From NCBI RefSeq assembly GCF_900185725.1, contig NZ_FYAU01000016.1, positions 1 through 64,000 of the forward strand: a stretch of DNA of 64,000 nucleotides, in the 5' to 3' direction. The notes under the pieces are model-generated. The model was not told the DNA's origin and made no database searches. It saw nothing but the letters and a program-made list of their open reading frames with translations. Origin of the DNA: Stappia sp. TSB10P1A (lineage in GTDB: Bacteria > Pseudomonadota > Alphaproteobacteria > Rhizobiales > Stappiaceae). Shown in pieces: positions 52,198 to 61,560 of this stretch. Position numbers and translations under genes: made by a program. Position 1 is the stretch's first letter; every line of letters starts with the position of its first letter.

Positions 52198-52485
52198 ATG
52201 TATGTCGTGTTGCTGAAATTCGCCGCCAACCGCGCGGAGGCGCCCCGCCACATGGACGGGCACAACACCTGGATCCGCCAGGGCTTTAAGGACGGCGTCT
52301 TCCTGCTCGCCGGCAGCCTTGTGCCGGGGGTCGGCGGTGCCGTTCTCGCCCGCGGCGAGGCCCGCGAGGCGCTGGAAGCGCGCGTTGCCGCGGATCCGTT
52401 CGTCAAGGAGGGCATCGTCAGCGCCGAGATCCACCAGATCGCGCCCGGCCGCACCCACGAGGGCCTTGCCGCCCTGCTCGCCTGA
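52198..52485 (+). CDS. YciI-family protein
   Basis: The 95-aa protein has MYVVLLKFAANRAEAPRHMD, GHNTWIRQGFKDGVFLLAGS, LVPGVGGAVLARGEAREALE and DPFVKEGIVSAEIHQI, the alpha-beta fold of YciI, a dimeric ferredoxin-like domain with a conserved His/Asp pair (here H18/D20 near HMDGH). The activity is generally unknown; some members are dehalogenase- or isomerase-like. It starts at ATG 52198 behind GGGAGAAAG. It is operonic with tetR. Confidence 0.85.
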   Translation: MYVVLLKFAANRAEAPRHMDGHNTWIRQGFKDGVFLLAGSLVPGVGGAVLARGEAREALEARVAADPFVKEGIVSAEIHQIAPGRTHEGLAALLA

Positions 52486-52625
52486 GCTTCGGTCGGGGCC
52501 AACCGGTTCCCCGATTGCGTGGGCCGGCGGATCTTCGCGGAGGCGCGGAAAACCGCTAGCTTCAAGGCGTCTCGACCGCCCGAGTCCGGATGAATTAACA
52601 TAATCAGGACAATAGTTTAACCACC

Positions 52626-53261
52626 ATGCCGTCCGCCGATATCCTCCTCGCCTTCCTCGTGACCACCGCGATTTTCGCCTATATGCCGGGGCCGGCGATG
52701 CTCTATGCCACCGCCCAGACGCTGGCGCGCGGCCGGGCGGCCGGGCTGATGGCCGCGCTCGGCATTCATCTGGGCGGCTATGCCCATGTCGCGGCGGCCG
52801 CCGCCGGGCTCTCCGTGCTGTTTCACGCGGTGCCGCCGCTCTATCTGGCGGTGAAGGTCGCCGGGGCGCTCTATCTCGTCTGGCTCGGCTGGACGCTGAT
52901 CCGCAGCGCCGGCAGCACGCTGGAGGTGGAGGCGGCAAGCTCCGCCACGGCCTCGGCGCGCAAGGCGTTCTTCGAGAGCATCACCGTGGAAGTGCTCAAC
53001 CCGAAGACCGCGATCTTCTTCCTCGCCTTCCTGCCGCAATTCGTCGATCCGGCCGCCGGACTGCCGGTCTGGGGCCAGTTCCTGGTGCTCGGCACGGCGG
53101 TCAACCTGATGTTTTCCTCGGCCGACCTCGTCTGCGTGATCTTCGCCGCCGGCCTTCGGGCGCGGCTCGCCCGCTCCGGCCGGGCCCAGAAGCTGGCGCG
53201 CCGGATCGGCGGCAGTATTCTGATCGGCCTCGGCGCAAATCTCGCGTTGCAGCGCGGCTGA
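52626..53261 (+). CDS. LysE/RhtB-family amino-acid exporter
   Basis: The 211-aa membrane protein has about six TM segments. The N-terminus ILLAFLVTTAIFAYMPGPAM is the family PGP signature, followed by LYATAQTLARGRAAGLMAAL and the ALYLVWLGWTLIRS and EVLNPKTAIFFLAFLPQFVD motifs. It exports amino acids or homoserine lactone-like metabolites; the substrate is unknown. It starts at ATG 52626 with a weak ribosome-binding site. It lies 140 bp after the YciI gene, and is convergent with the flavoprotein gene. Confidence 0.9.
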   Translation: MPSADILLAFLVTTAIFAYMPGPAMLYATAQTLARGRAAGLMAALGIHLGGYAHVAAAAAGLSVLFHAVPPLYLAVKVAGALYLVWLGWTLIRSAGSTLEVEAASSATASARKAFFESITVEVLNPKTAIFFLAFLPQFVDPAAGLPVWGQFLVLGTAVNLMFSSADLVCVIFAAGLRARLARSGRAQKLARRIGGSILIGLGANLALQRG

Positions 53262-53273
53262 GACGGCGGGTGG

Positions 53274-54482
53274 CTAGCCGCCCGCCTCCGCAATCGCCGT
53301 GCCGGCGGCCCAGCCCGAAGACCAGGCCCACTGGAAGTTATACCCGCCGAGCCAGCCGGTGACGTCGACCACCTCGCCGATGAAATAAAGGCCGGGAACA
53401 GCCTTCGCCTCCAGGGTTTTCGAATTGAGGCCGGCCGTGTCGACGCCGCCGAGCGTCACCTCCGCCGTGCGGTAACCCTCGCTGCCGAGCGGCATCACCT
53501 CGAAGCCCTGCAGCGTCGCGGCGATGGCGGAAAGCTTGCGGTCGCCGGTCTCGCCCATCTGGCCCGACCAGCCGTGGCGGGCGGCCATGTAGCCGGCGAG
53601 GCGCTTCGGCAGGATCTCGGCGAGCGCATTGGCAAGGCTGCGGCGGCCGTTGTCCTTGCGCGAGGCGCGCAGTTCGGCCAAGAGGTCGCGCTCCGGCAGG
53701 AAAGCGATGCGGATCGGCCGGCCCTCGCGCCAATAGGACGAGATCTGCAGGATCGCCGGGCCGGACAGGCCGCGATGGGTGAACAGCATCGCCTCGTCGA
53801 ACGCGGTCTTGCCGAAGGAGACGCGCACGGGCACGGCGACGCCGGCAATCTCGCGAAAGCCCGCCAGCATGTCTTCGGCGAAGGTCAGCGGCACCAAAGC
53901 GGGCCGGGTCTCGGTGACGGCAAGGCCGAAGCGCTCGGCGATCCGGTAGCCAAGGCCGGTCGCGCCCATCTTGGGGATCGACTTGCCCCCGCAGGCGACG
54001 ACGAGATGGCGGCAGGCGACCGTCGCCGCGCCCTCGCCGCCGAGCCTCAGGCGGAAGCCGTTGTCCCCGCGCTCCAGCTCCTCCAGCGTCGTCGAAAGGC
54101 GCAATTCGGCACCGGCCGCGCCCATCTCCGCGCGCAGCAACGCTATGATATCATTGGCAGAATTGTCGCAAAAGAGTTGACCCAGCGTCTTCTCGTGCCA
54201 GGGAATGCGGTGCCGCTCGACCAGCGCCAGAAAATCGCGGGCGGTGTAGCGGCCGAGCGCGGACTTGGCGAAATGTGGGTTGGCGGACAGGAAGTTACGG
54301 GCGGATGCTCCGAGATTTGTGAAGTTGCAGCGCCCGCCGCCGGAGATGCGGATCTTCTCGCCGGGGGCCTTCGCATGGTCGACGACGAGCACGCGTCCGC
54401 CTCGCGCACCCGCATGGGCAGCGCACATCATACCGGCGGCGCCGGCCCCGAGAATGACGGTGTCAAAGCGCTCAAGGCGCAT
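53274..54482 (-). CDS. HI0933-like (YhiN/BaiN-type) FAD-dependent oxidoreductase
   Basis: The 402-aa flavoprotein has FDTVILGAGAAGMMCAAHAG near the start for FAD binding, KIRISGGGRCNFTNL for the second family motif, and LYFIGEVVDVTGWLGGYNFQ, WAWSSGWAAGTAIAEAG at the C-terminus, all as in the HI0933 family. Its members include BaiN-type reductases; for most the substrate is unknown. It starts at ATG 54482, 98 bp downstream of the YhaN-like ATPase gene on the same strand, and may be read through from it. Confidence 0.9.
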   Translation of the reverse strand: MRLERFDTVILGAGAAGMMCAAHAGARGGRVLVVDHAKAPGEKIRISGGGRCNFTNLGASARNFLSANPHFAKSALGRYTARDFLALVERHRIPWHEKTLGQLFCDNSANDIIALLRAEMGAAGAELRLSTTLEELERGDNGFRLRLGGEGAATVACRHLVVACGGKSIPKMGATGLGYRIAERFGLAVTETRPALVPLTFAEDMLAGFREIAGVAVPVRVSFGKTAFDEAMLFTHRGLSGPAILQISSYWREGRPIRIAFLPERDLLAELRASRKDNGRRSLANALAEILPKRLAGYMAARHGWSGQMGETGDRKLSAIAATLQGFEVMPLGSEGYRTAEVTLGGVDTAGLNSKTLEAKAVPGLYFIGEVVDVTGWLGGYNFQWAWSSGWAAGTAIAEAGG

Positions 54483-54580
54483 GGCGGGTTTCCAGGTGGG
54501 AACGTGCGATCATGCGGCAAGCCATGCCGGATCGCGCGGCCGCTGGCAACACGCTGGAAGCGCCTTTCACATCTCCGGGG

Positions 54581-57500
54581 TCACATCTCCAGCAGGTCGA
54601 GCCGCTCGCCGAGCTCGCGCCGGGCGATGTCGACGACGCCGGCATGGTGGGTGAAGAGGATCGGCTGCAGCGTCTGCGAAAGGCCCGCCAGCGTGCGCAG
54701 GCCGGCGGCGGTGCGCACGTCGTCGAAGGTCTGGAACAGGTCGTCGCCGATGAAGGGCACGGCCTCCGCCCGCCTCGCGTAATCGGCGAGAAACGCAAGG
54801 CGCAGCGCCAGATAGAGCTGGTCGCACGTGCCGTCGCTCAAGCCGACGAGGCCGACGGTGGCGCCCTCCGGGCGCCGCGCCAGCAGCTCCGCCCGGTCGT
54901 CCTCGCCGAAGCGGCGGGTCAGCCCGTCGAAGGAGCCGGAGGTGAGATCGGCGAACAGCCGGCCGGCATGTTCCAGCAGCGGATCGTCCTGGCGGGCGCG
55001 GTGCCGCTCCAGCCCGGCGGACAGCAGCAGCGAGGCGAGCCGGGTAACGAGCCACTGGCGGCCGAGGTCCTGCAACTCCGCCTCGGCGGCCAGCCGCTCG
55101 AAGGCGGCGCGCTCGGCGCCCTCCCCGGCCTCCGCCCGCTCGCGCTCGGCAACCGCCGCATGGAGCGCGGCGAGCGCCTCCTTCATGCCGGCGGTCAGCG
55201 CCTCGATCTCGCCGGCAAGCCGCTCCAGCCCGGCCTGCGCGGCGCCGTCATCGAGATCCGCCAATTCGCCGGCAATGACCTCGCGCGGCTCGCCGGCGGC
55301 GGTCTCGGCAAACAGCCCCAGCGCCTCGTCGAGCGTGGCGGCAAGGCCGTCGCGCTCCGCCAGACGGGCAGCGAGCAAGGCCATGTCGCCCGCCCGCAGC
55401 GCCTCGGGAAGGTCGCCGCACAGGTCGGAAAGCTGCGTTGCTGCGCCCGCCTGCCGCTCGTCGGCCCTGGCGAGTTCGGTACGGGCCCGGGCGAGCGCCT
55501 CGCCTGCCCCTTCCGCGCGGGTCAGCGCTGCGCGTTCCTCGGCCAGGCGGCGCTGCAACGCCTCGACCAGCCGGTCGGGCTCCTCGCCCGCCGCGCCCTC
55601 GGCAAGGCTCGGGGCGACACGGTGCAGCAGGTCGAGGGCGGCAGTCGAGAATGCCTCGTTGTCGCGCTGCATGCCGCGCACCCGGCGGGCGAGCTTGTCG
55701 CGCTCGGTGAGCGCGGCCGGCAGGGCGCGCCAGACCTCCAGCGCGGCGCCGGCCGCCTCCGGCGAGGCACCGGGATCGAGACCCGCGCCGGCAAGCGCCG
55801 TATCGAAACCCTGCCGCCAGTTCGCAAGAGCCTGCTCGATGGCGCCGGCCTCGCGGGTCAAGCGGTCGAGGCGCGCGGCCGCATCGCCGAGACGCGCGGC
55901 CAGCGCCCGGCCCTGCTGGAAGGCGTCCGTCCGGCGCTCCAGCTCGCCCTCGACAAGCCGCAGTAGGGCAAGCCCTTCGCCCGCCGGATCGCCGGGTGCC
56001 GGCACGGCCAGCCCCAATTCGCCGGCAAGGGCGGCAAGGCCCGGCACGGCGCGGGCGGAGCGGGTCTCCAGGTCGTCGATCCTGGAGACGAGTTCGGCCA
56101 GTTCCTCGCGCTGCTCCAGCCAGCGCTCGACCGACTTTCGCCAGTCGGTCATGGCGGTGGGGCCGGCCGGCGCCAGCGCCAGCGGCGCGAACAGCGCGGC
56201 CCAGGCCTCCTTGGCGGCGGCGAGATCGGCGGAGAGCTGCGCGCCGACCGGTGTGGCCTCGGCGCGGCGCGCCAGCAACGCTTCGCGCCGGGCGACGTCC
56301 GCCGCATGGCGGGAGACGCGGTCGGCCTCGGCAATGGCCCGGTCGGCGAGGTGGTCCGCCTCGCGCAGCAAGGGCTGCGCCGCCTCCAGAGCAGGCTTGC
56401 CGCCATCCGGGACCTGCGCAAGCGCCTCGTCGCGCTCGCGGCGCGCGGCATCGATGCGGGCGCGCGAGGGCATGTCGCCGCCGCGCTCGCTTTCGGCAAT
56501 GGCGGCATCGAGGCGCGCGAGGTCCTCCGCCCACGCGGCCTCCTGCTCGCGATGGCGGCGCAGCGCCTCGCCGATCTCCTCGAAGCGGAGACGATGCTCG
56601 CCGATGAGCTCGAGGCTGGGCAGCGGCGCGGCGGCAAGGCGTTCCGGCTCGGCGACCGCCGGGGTCAGCCGCGCGGCGGCCTCGGCGAGCCGGCGAGCCA
56701 GGCGCTGGCGCTCGGGCAGCAGCCGGTCGCGCTCCTCCAGCAGGCGGAGCTCCGGGGCAAGCGCGGCGAGCCGGGCACGCAAGGGCGCCGGATCGGCGGG
56801 CGGCCCCTCCCCGGCTCCGGCGGACAGGCGCTCGAAGGCCGCGCGCTCCTCCTCCAGCATGGCGGCGAGGTCGGCTCGCTCGCGCCGCAGCTCCTCACCC
56901 TCGGCAAGGCGCGCGGCGAGATCGGCAAGGGCCGCGTCGGTGGGCTGGCGGGCGCGGATCGCCTCGCTGTCCTGCGGCTCCAGTGCCAGGCCAAGACGGC
57001 GCAACTGGGCGCCGAGCGCGTCGCTCAGGTCGCGCGCCTCGCGCGTCACGCGCGGAATGTCGCGCTGGCGCTGCCGGAAGGCGCCGATCTCGGCATGCAG
57101 CGCGGTGACCTCGGCCGCGGCCTCGATGAGCGGGCGATCGACCGCAATGCCGCGAGCCAGCTCTTCCGCCTCCCGCAGGCGGCGGGCCGCCTCGCGCTGC
57201 GCCTCGGCTGTCATGGCTGCAGCGGCAAGCGCCTCCTCCAACCGCCGGGCAAGACCACGGGGCACGCCGGCCAGATCGGCAAAGGCGGCAAGGCGGGCCT
57301 CGCTCACCTCGATCCTGGCAAGCAGCGGCTTGAGACTGACCAGACGGGCGAGGCGCTCGCGGCGGGCATGGGCATTGCTGAGCCGCGCCTCGGCCCCGGC
57401 CAGTGCCTCGCTCGCCGTCTCGACCGCCGTGTTGAGCGCCTTCCATTCGCCCTCGCGCAACTGGCGCTCGCGCTCCTCGCGGCGGGCGGCGTCATGACGC

Positions 57501-58090
57501 TCCAGCACCTGATAGATCTTCCGGCTGCCGGAGGCGCGCGGCGCGAACAGGCCGTCCGCCTCGCGGTCGAGATCGGCACGCAGGGCATTGAGCCCGTGCA
57601 GGCCCGAGGCGGCGGCGAAGATCTCGCCGCCCTCGCCGTCGCCGGCCAGCAGCAGGCGCCCGCCCTCGCGCAGGCGCGCGGAATCGAGCCCGAAGGCGAG
57701 TTGGAACACCTCGCGCGTCAACCCGCCGAGAAAGGGCGCCAAGGCATCGTCGGAGAGCGGCGCCTCGCCCTCGTCGTCGGCGAGCAGGGTGTTCTTGCGG
57801 CCCTTGCGTCGGCGCAGGGACAGGCGGGTGCCGCGCGCATCGACGAGCGTTGCGCAAACGCGCAGGCTCGGCGCCTCATGCAGGAAATCGTAGCGCCGCT
57901 CCTCCGCGCCGTCCGCCGCGCGCCGCTTCTCGCTGAAGCCGAACAGCAGGTCGCAGATGGCGGCGAGCGCCGAGCTCTTGCCGGCCTCGTTGGGACCGTA
58001 GACGAGATGCAGGCCGGCGCCGGGGCGAAAGCGCAGCTCCCGGTCGGTCAGGCTGCCGTAGCGCAAGAGGTGCAGGCGCTCGATCCGCAT
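54581..58090 (-). CDS. YhaN/SbcC-like AAA ATPase with long coiled coils
   Basis: The 1169-aa SMC/Rad50-like ATPase carries Walker A LVYGPNEAGKSSALAAICDL (about 30-49) with the N-terminal FGFSEKRR motif, very long Ala/Glu/Arg-rich coiled coils (about 190-960), and a C-terminal half-ATPase with the ABC-type signature LSDGTCDQLYLALRLAFLAD and Walker B PFIGDDLFQTFDDVRTAAGL. This is the YhaN pattern, in which the partner is the SbcD-like YhaO. It starts at ATG 58090, 5 bp after the nuclease gene ends, so the pair is one operon. The expected role is double-strand-break or DNA-end processing; it could act against foreign DNA. The frame extension to 58768 is spurious. Confidence 0.9.
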   Translation of the reverse strand: MRIERLHLLRYGSLTDRELRFRPGAGLHLVYGPNEAGKSSALAAICDLLFGFSEKRRAADGAEERRYDFLHEAPSLRVCATLVDARGTRLSLRRRKGRKNTLLADDEGEAPLSDDALAPFLGGLTREVFQLAFGLDSARLREGGRLLLAGDGEGGEIFAAASGLHGLNALRADLDREADGLFAPRASGSRKIYQVLERHDAARREERERQLREGEWKALNTAVETASEALAGAEARLSNAHARRERLARLVSLKPLLARIEVSEARLAAFADLAGVPRGLARRLEEALAAAAMTAEAQREAARRLREAEELARGIAVDRPLIEAAAEVTALHAEIGAFRQRQRDIPRVTREARDLSDALGAQLRRLGLALEPQDSEAIRARQPTDAALADLAARLAEGEELRRERADLAAMLEEERAAFERLSAGAGEGPPADPAPLRARLAALAPELRLLEERDRLLPERQRLARRLAEAAARLTPAVAEPERLAAAPLPSLELIGEHRLRFEEIGEALRRHREQEAAWAEDLARLDAAIAESERGGDMPSRARIDAARRERDEALAQVPDGGKPALEAAQPLLREADHLADRAIAEADRVSRHAADVARREALLARRAEATPVGAQLSADLAAAKEAWAALFAPLALAPAGPTAMTDWRKSVERWLEQREELAELVSRIDDLETRSARAVPGLAALAGELGLAVPAPGDPAGEGLALLRLVEGELERRTDAFQQGRALAARLGDAAARLDRLTREAGAIEQALANWRQGFDTALAGAGLDPGASPEAAGAALEVWRALPAALTERDKLARRVRGMQRDNEAFSTAALDLLHRVAPSLAEGAAGEEPDRLVEALQRRLAEERAALTRAEGAGEALARARTELARADERQAGAATQLSDLCGDLPEALRAGDMALLAARLAERDGLAATLDEALGLFAETAAGEPREVIAGELADLDDGAAQAGLERLAGEIEALTAGMKEALAALHAAVAERERAEAGEGAERAAFERLAAEAELQDLGRQWLVTRLASLLLSAGLERHRARQDDPLLEHAGRLFADLTSGSFDGLTRRFGEDDRAELLARRPEGATVGLVGLSDGTCDQLYLALRLAFLADYARRAEAVPFIGDDLFQTFDDVRTAAGLRTLAGLSQTLQPILFTHHAGVVDIARRELGERLDLLEM

Positions 58091-58095
58091 GACGC

Positions 58096-59340
58096 TCAGC
58101 TCCCCGCCGCGATGCGCTCGGCGAGCAGCGCCCGCGCCTCGGCGACCAGCGTGTCGAGATCCTCGCCAAAGGGCGCGGCCGGATCGACGAGGCCGGCAGG
58201 CAGCTTGTTGACGAGCAGAGCGACCTGGCCGGCCGCCTCCTCGCGAAAGGCCGGATCCTCGGCCGCCTCGGCAAGCAGCGCGGCAAGGTCGAGCGAGGGA
58301 TCGAGCGGCACGACCGGGCGGGCATCGGCGGGCGGGGCGAGGTCCAGTTCCAGCTTCTCCAGCCAGGCCTCGGCATCGGCCTGATGGCAGGCGTTCTGCA
58401 TCTCGTCGATCAGCAGCGCCCGGTTGGCAAGCGCCCAGCCATGGAGCTGGCTCTCGCCGGAAAGCCGCAGGCGCAGGGCGAGCGGGCGCCCTTCGGCCGC
58501 CGCCACATGCGGGCGCAGCGCCTCGCGGGCCGCAGCGACCAGGGAGGCGAGATCCTCCGCCCCGCCGGCCGCAATCTCGACGCGCGCCCAGCGCGCTTCG
58601 TCGACGATCATTCGCTCGATGCCGGACACCTCGCCGTCGGTGACCGTGACCAGCACCGCGCCCTTCTCGCCGGTCTCGCGGATCGAGCGGCCCTGGATGT
58701 TGCCGGGAAAGACCACCGGCGGGTCTTCGCTCACCACCTCGAAGGCATGGACATGACCGAGCGCCCAATAGCCATAGCCGCGCGCGGCAAGATCAGCGAG
58801 GGAACAGGGCGCGTAGTCGGCATGAGGCGGGCGGCCGGTCAGCGAGGTGTGCAGCACGCCGATGTTGAAATGGCCCGGCAGCGGCGCCGGATAGGCGGCG
58901 GCGAGATTCTCGCCGACCTGCCGGTCGGGGAAGCTCTGGCCGTGCAGGGCGACACGCAGGTCCGCCAGCACATGCGTCTGCGGACGGCGGGTGCCGAAGC
59001 TCGTGACGTTGTCCGGCAGGGTAACGGCGCGGGTGACGACGCTTTCGGCGTCGTGATTGCCGCGCAGGATGAAGACCGGAATGCCGGCGCGCTGCAGCCG
59101 CGCCATCTCGCGGGCGAAGAACAGGCCGACGGAATTGTCGCGCCACTCGCCGTCATAGACGTCGCCGGCGATGACCATGAAGGCCGCCCCCGCCTCGATG
59201 GTGCGGGTGACGAGGGTGGACAGCGCGGTGCGGGTCGCCTCGCCGAAGCGCCGGGCGATGGCGGGGTCGCGCAGGGCGAGCCCGGTCAGGGGGCTGCCGA
59301 GATGCAGGTCCGCCGCATGAACGAAGGAAAAGGACGACAC
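58096..59340 (-). CDS. SbcD/YhaO-like metallophosphoesterase (exonuclease)
   Basis: The 414-aa calcineurin-like metallophosphoesterase carries the five blocks in order: FVHAADLHLGS, VIAGDVYDGEW, ILRGNHDAES, IGVLHTSLTG and GYWALGHVHAFEVV. The domain is about 240 aa; the rest resembles the capping and coiled-coil-contact region of YhaO. With the adjacent YhaN-like ATPase it should form a Mre11-Rad50-type DNA nuclease complex. I start it at GTG 59340 (MSSFSFVHAADLHLG); GTG 59349 is an equally possible start, and neither has a clear ribosome-binding site. Confidence 0.9.
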   Translation of the reverse strand: MSSFSFVHAADLHLGSPLTGLALRDPAIARRFGEATRTALSTLVTRTIEAGAAFMVIAGDVYDGEWRDNSVGLFFAREMARLQRAGIPVFILRGNHDAESVVTRAVTLPDNVTSFGTRRPQTHVLADLRVALHGQSFPDRQVGENLAAAYPAPLPGHFNIGVLHTSLTGRPPHADYAPCSLADLAARGYGYWALGHVHAFEVVSEDPPVVFPGNIQGRSIRETGEKGAVLVTVTDGEVSGIERMIVDEARWARVEIAAGGAEDLASLVAAAREALRPHVAAAEGRPLALRLRLSGESQLHGWALANRALLIDEMQNACHQADAEAWLEKLELDLAPPADARPVVPLDPSLDLAALLAEAAEDPAFREEAAGQVALLVNKLPAGLVDPAAPFGEDLDTLVAEARALLAERIAAGS

Positions 59341-59383
59341 GTCGCGCACCAGCCGGGAATCACGAGGGAAACGAAAAGTCAGG

Positions 59384-61384
59384 TTAGTGGGTTTTGCCGC
59401 CGCTTTGAACGCCCGGCAGGCCGGAGGGGCGACGGGCAAGGCCGTGCTCGGTCTTCTGCCAGCGATGCGGCCGGCGCACCAGGTCGACGACGGCGGCATA
59501 GAAGGCGCAGCTCTGGGCCAGCCAATAGGCCGGGATGAGCAGCAGGTCGAGCAGCGAGGGCAGGCGCGAGCGGGCCGCCGCCCCGGCGATCGCCAGCAGC
59601 GTCATGCTGGCATAGCAAAGGGCGACACTGGCGCCGGCCAGCGTCAGCACCACGCCGCCGAGCACGTCGAAGCGCGGCAGCAGGCCGGCAATGCCCGAGC
59701 CGTAGAGCAGCAGGATGGCGACGAAGAACGGGTGAGCGGCCAGCGTCACCACCATCGCCAGCAGGTAGACGAGCAGCACCGCAAGGCGCGTGCGCCGCAC
59801 CTCGCCGGCAAGGCGGAAGGGGTCGCGCAGCGTCACCAGCAGGGTCTGCAGCCAGCCTTTGAGCCAGCGGCTGCGCTGGCCGTGCCAGGCGCGCCAGGCA
59901 AGCGGCGCCTCCTCGAAAGTGGTGGAGGCGAGCACCTGCATCGACCAGCCGGCGCGCACCAGCCGCACGGCAAGGTCGGCGTCCTCGGTAACGTTGTAGG
60001 GGTCCCAGCCGCCCACCGCCTCCAGCGCCGCGCGGCGGAAGTGGTTCGACGTGCCGCCGAGCGGAAACGGCAGGTCGCGCGCCGAGAACCAGGGCAACTG
60101 GCAGTCGAAGAGACCGGCATATTCCAGCAGGAACTGGCGCGGAAAGAAGCGATGGCCGCGATGGTCGATCGCCAGATGCCCCTGCAGCACCGCGACTGAG
60201 GGCGGCAGCTCGGCAAAACGGGCAGCGGCCAGCAGCAACTGGTCCGGCTCCGGCCGGTCCTCTCCGTCATAGACGGCGATCAACTCGCCGCGCGCATGAC
60301 CGAGCCCATGGACCAGCGCGCGCGGCTTGGTGCGCGGCCCTGCGCCGGCCACCGTCAGCAGGCGCATGCAGGGCGCCAGGTGCGGCTCCAGCGCGGCGCG
60401 GGTCTCGCTGTCGTCTTCCTCCAGCAGGAACAGGATCTCCAGCCGGTCGCGCGGATAGTCGAGCGCCTCCAGATGGCGGACCAGGCTCGCCGCCACCCGA
60501 GCCTCGCGGTAGAGCGGCACCAGCACGGAGTAGCGCGGCAGCCGGCCCGGCGGCAGCAGGCGCGTGGGGCGTGGGCTCGGCGTCTGGCTGAGGCCGGCAG
60601 CAAGCCGCAGCGCGCCGAGCAGCATGCCAAGCAGCGTCACCAGCACCGACACGAAGATGACCAGCGCCTCGACGCTGAGCAGCCGCCCGAAGCAGAAGGC
60701 GGCAAAGGCAAGGCCGGCGACGGCGATCTGTCCGCGCGTCAGCACCGCGCGGGCGCTGACCTCGGGCCGCTCGCTCGCCAGCCGCAGGCCGGGCACGGCG
60801 GCGCGGGCAGCCAGATCGAGCGCCGCCGGCGTGGCAATGGCCAACCGGGCCCGCAAGGACGGGGTCCGCTCCAGCAGGGCGCGGATCGCCGGCACGGTCT
60901 CGGGCAGCGGCGCGAACACCGCCAGCCGCTCGCCCGAGGGCGCGCGCCCGCAGAAGAGCGGACCGGGAAAGCCGGGCGGCGGCAGAAGCTCAAGCTGCGC
61001 ATCCGCTCGGAAACTGCCCTGCGGCAGGAAGGGAAGACTGAGCGACTGGGCAAGCGCAGCGTAATAGGCCTCGGGCGCCACCAGCCCCTCCTCCATCAGC
61101 AGCCGCGCCAATGCGCCTTCGCGCGGACCGGCCCGGCGGGCGAGCGCCACCAGATGCGCATCGGCAAGACCGCGCCCGCGCAACAGGGCGAGTTCCTCCG
61201 GCAGCGCCCGCGCCGGGGCCGGCAGAGCCCGAACGACCGGGCGGACCAGGATCGGCGGGGCGGAGGGGCGAGGTCTCCCCGCGCGCAACGGATGGCTGGA
61301 CGCGGACACGGATCGATGTGATAGGATCGCGGCGGCGCGGGCGGCCTGAGGAAGCGCGGGATCGGGAAACTGCCCGTCGGCCAC
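59384..61384 (-). CDS. GT2-family membrane glycosyltransferase with MshEN-like N-terminal domain
   Basis: The 666-aa protein has an N-terminal region (about 60-190) resembling the GspE/MshE N-terminal fold (LARLLMEEGLVAPEAYYAAL, AQSLSLPFLP). Two TM helices, a GT2 catalytic domain (YSVLVPLYREARVAASLVRH, LEALDYP, AVYDGEDRPEPDQLL, TEDADLAVRLVRAGW, QRSRWLKG) and C-terminal TM helices follow. D-D-TED and QxxRW are intact, as in processive beta-glucan synthases. It probably makes an extracellular polysaccharide. MshEN domains in other proteins bind c-di-GMP, so allosteric control is possible. The start is uncertain (GTG 61384 or TTG 61387). It heads the minus-strand run. Confidence 0.85.
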   Translation of the reverse strand: MADGQFPDPALPQAARAAAILSHRSVSASSHPLRAGRPRPSAPPILVRPVVRALPAPARALPEELALLRGRGLADAHLVALARRAGPREGALARLLMEEGLVAPEAYYAALAQSLSLPFLPQGSFRADAQLELLPPPGFPGPLFCGRAPSGERLAVFAPLPETVPAIRALLERTPSLRARLAIATPAALDLAARAAVPGLRLASERPEVSARAVLTRGQIAVAGLAFAAFCFGRLLSVEALVIFVSVLVTLLGMLLGALRLAAGLSQTPSPRPTRLLPPGRLPRYSVLVPLYREARVAASLVRHLEALDYPRDRLEILFLLEEDDSETRAALEPHLAPCMRLLTVAGAGPRTKPRALVHGLGHARGELIAVYDGEDRPEPDQLLLAAARFAELPPSVAVLQGHLAIDHRGHRFFPRQFLLEYAGLFDCQLPWFSARDLPFPLGGTSNHFRRAALEAVGGWDPYNVTEDADLAVRLVRAGWSMQVLASTTFEEAPLAWRAWHGQRSRWLKGWLQTLLVTLRDPFRLAGEVRRTRLAVLLVYLLAMVVTLAAHPFFVAILLLYGSGIAGLLPRFDVLGGVVLTLAGASVALCYASMTLLAIAGAAARSRLPSLLDLLLIPAYWLAQSCAFYAAVVDLVRRPHRWQKTEHGLARRPSGLPGVQSGGKTH

Positions 61385-61560
61385 CAAGGTGCAGGCCCGT
61401 CAACAGGCAGGCATGGGAGAGCGGAGGCGACGGCATGCGGGCGCGCCATGGCCCGCCGGACAGCGCGGCGGCGACGGACAGGCCGGCGGCGCGGCACGGT
61501 GGAGGCGCAAGCCTCTGGTCTTCATTGCGGTTCGCCCCCCGACAAACGGCCAAGACAGTG
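61385..61560. other. Divergent intergenic region between GT2 and binding-protein genes
   Basis: This 176-bp GC-rich gap separates the two start codons. An AT-richer stretch near 61555-61625 extends into the binding-protein gene. No strong operator is seen. Confidence 0.35.
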
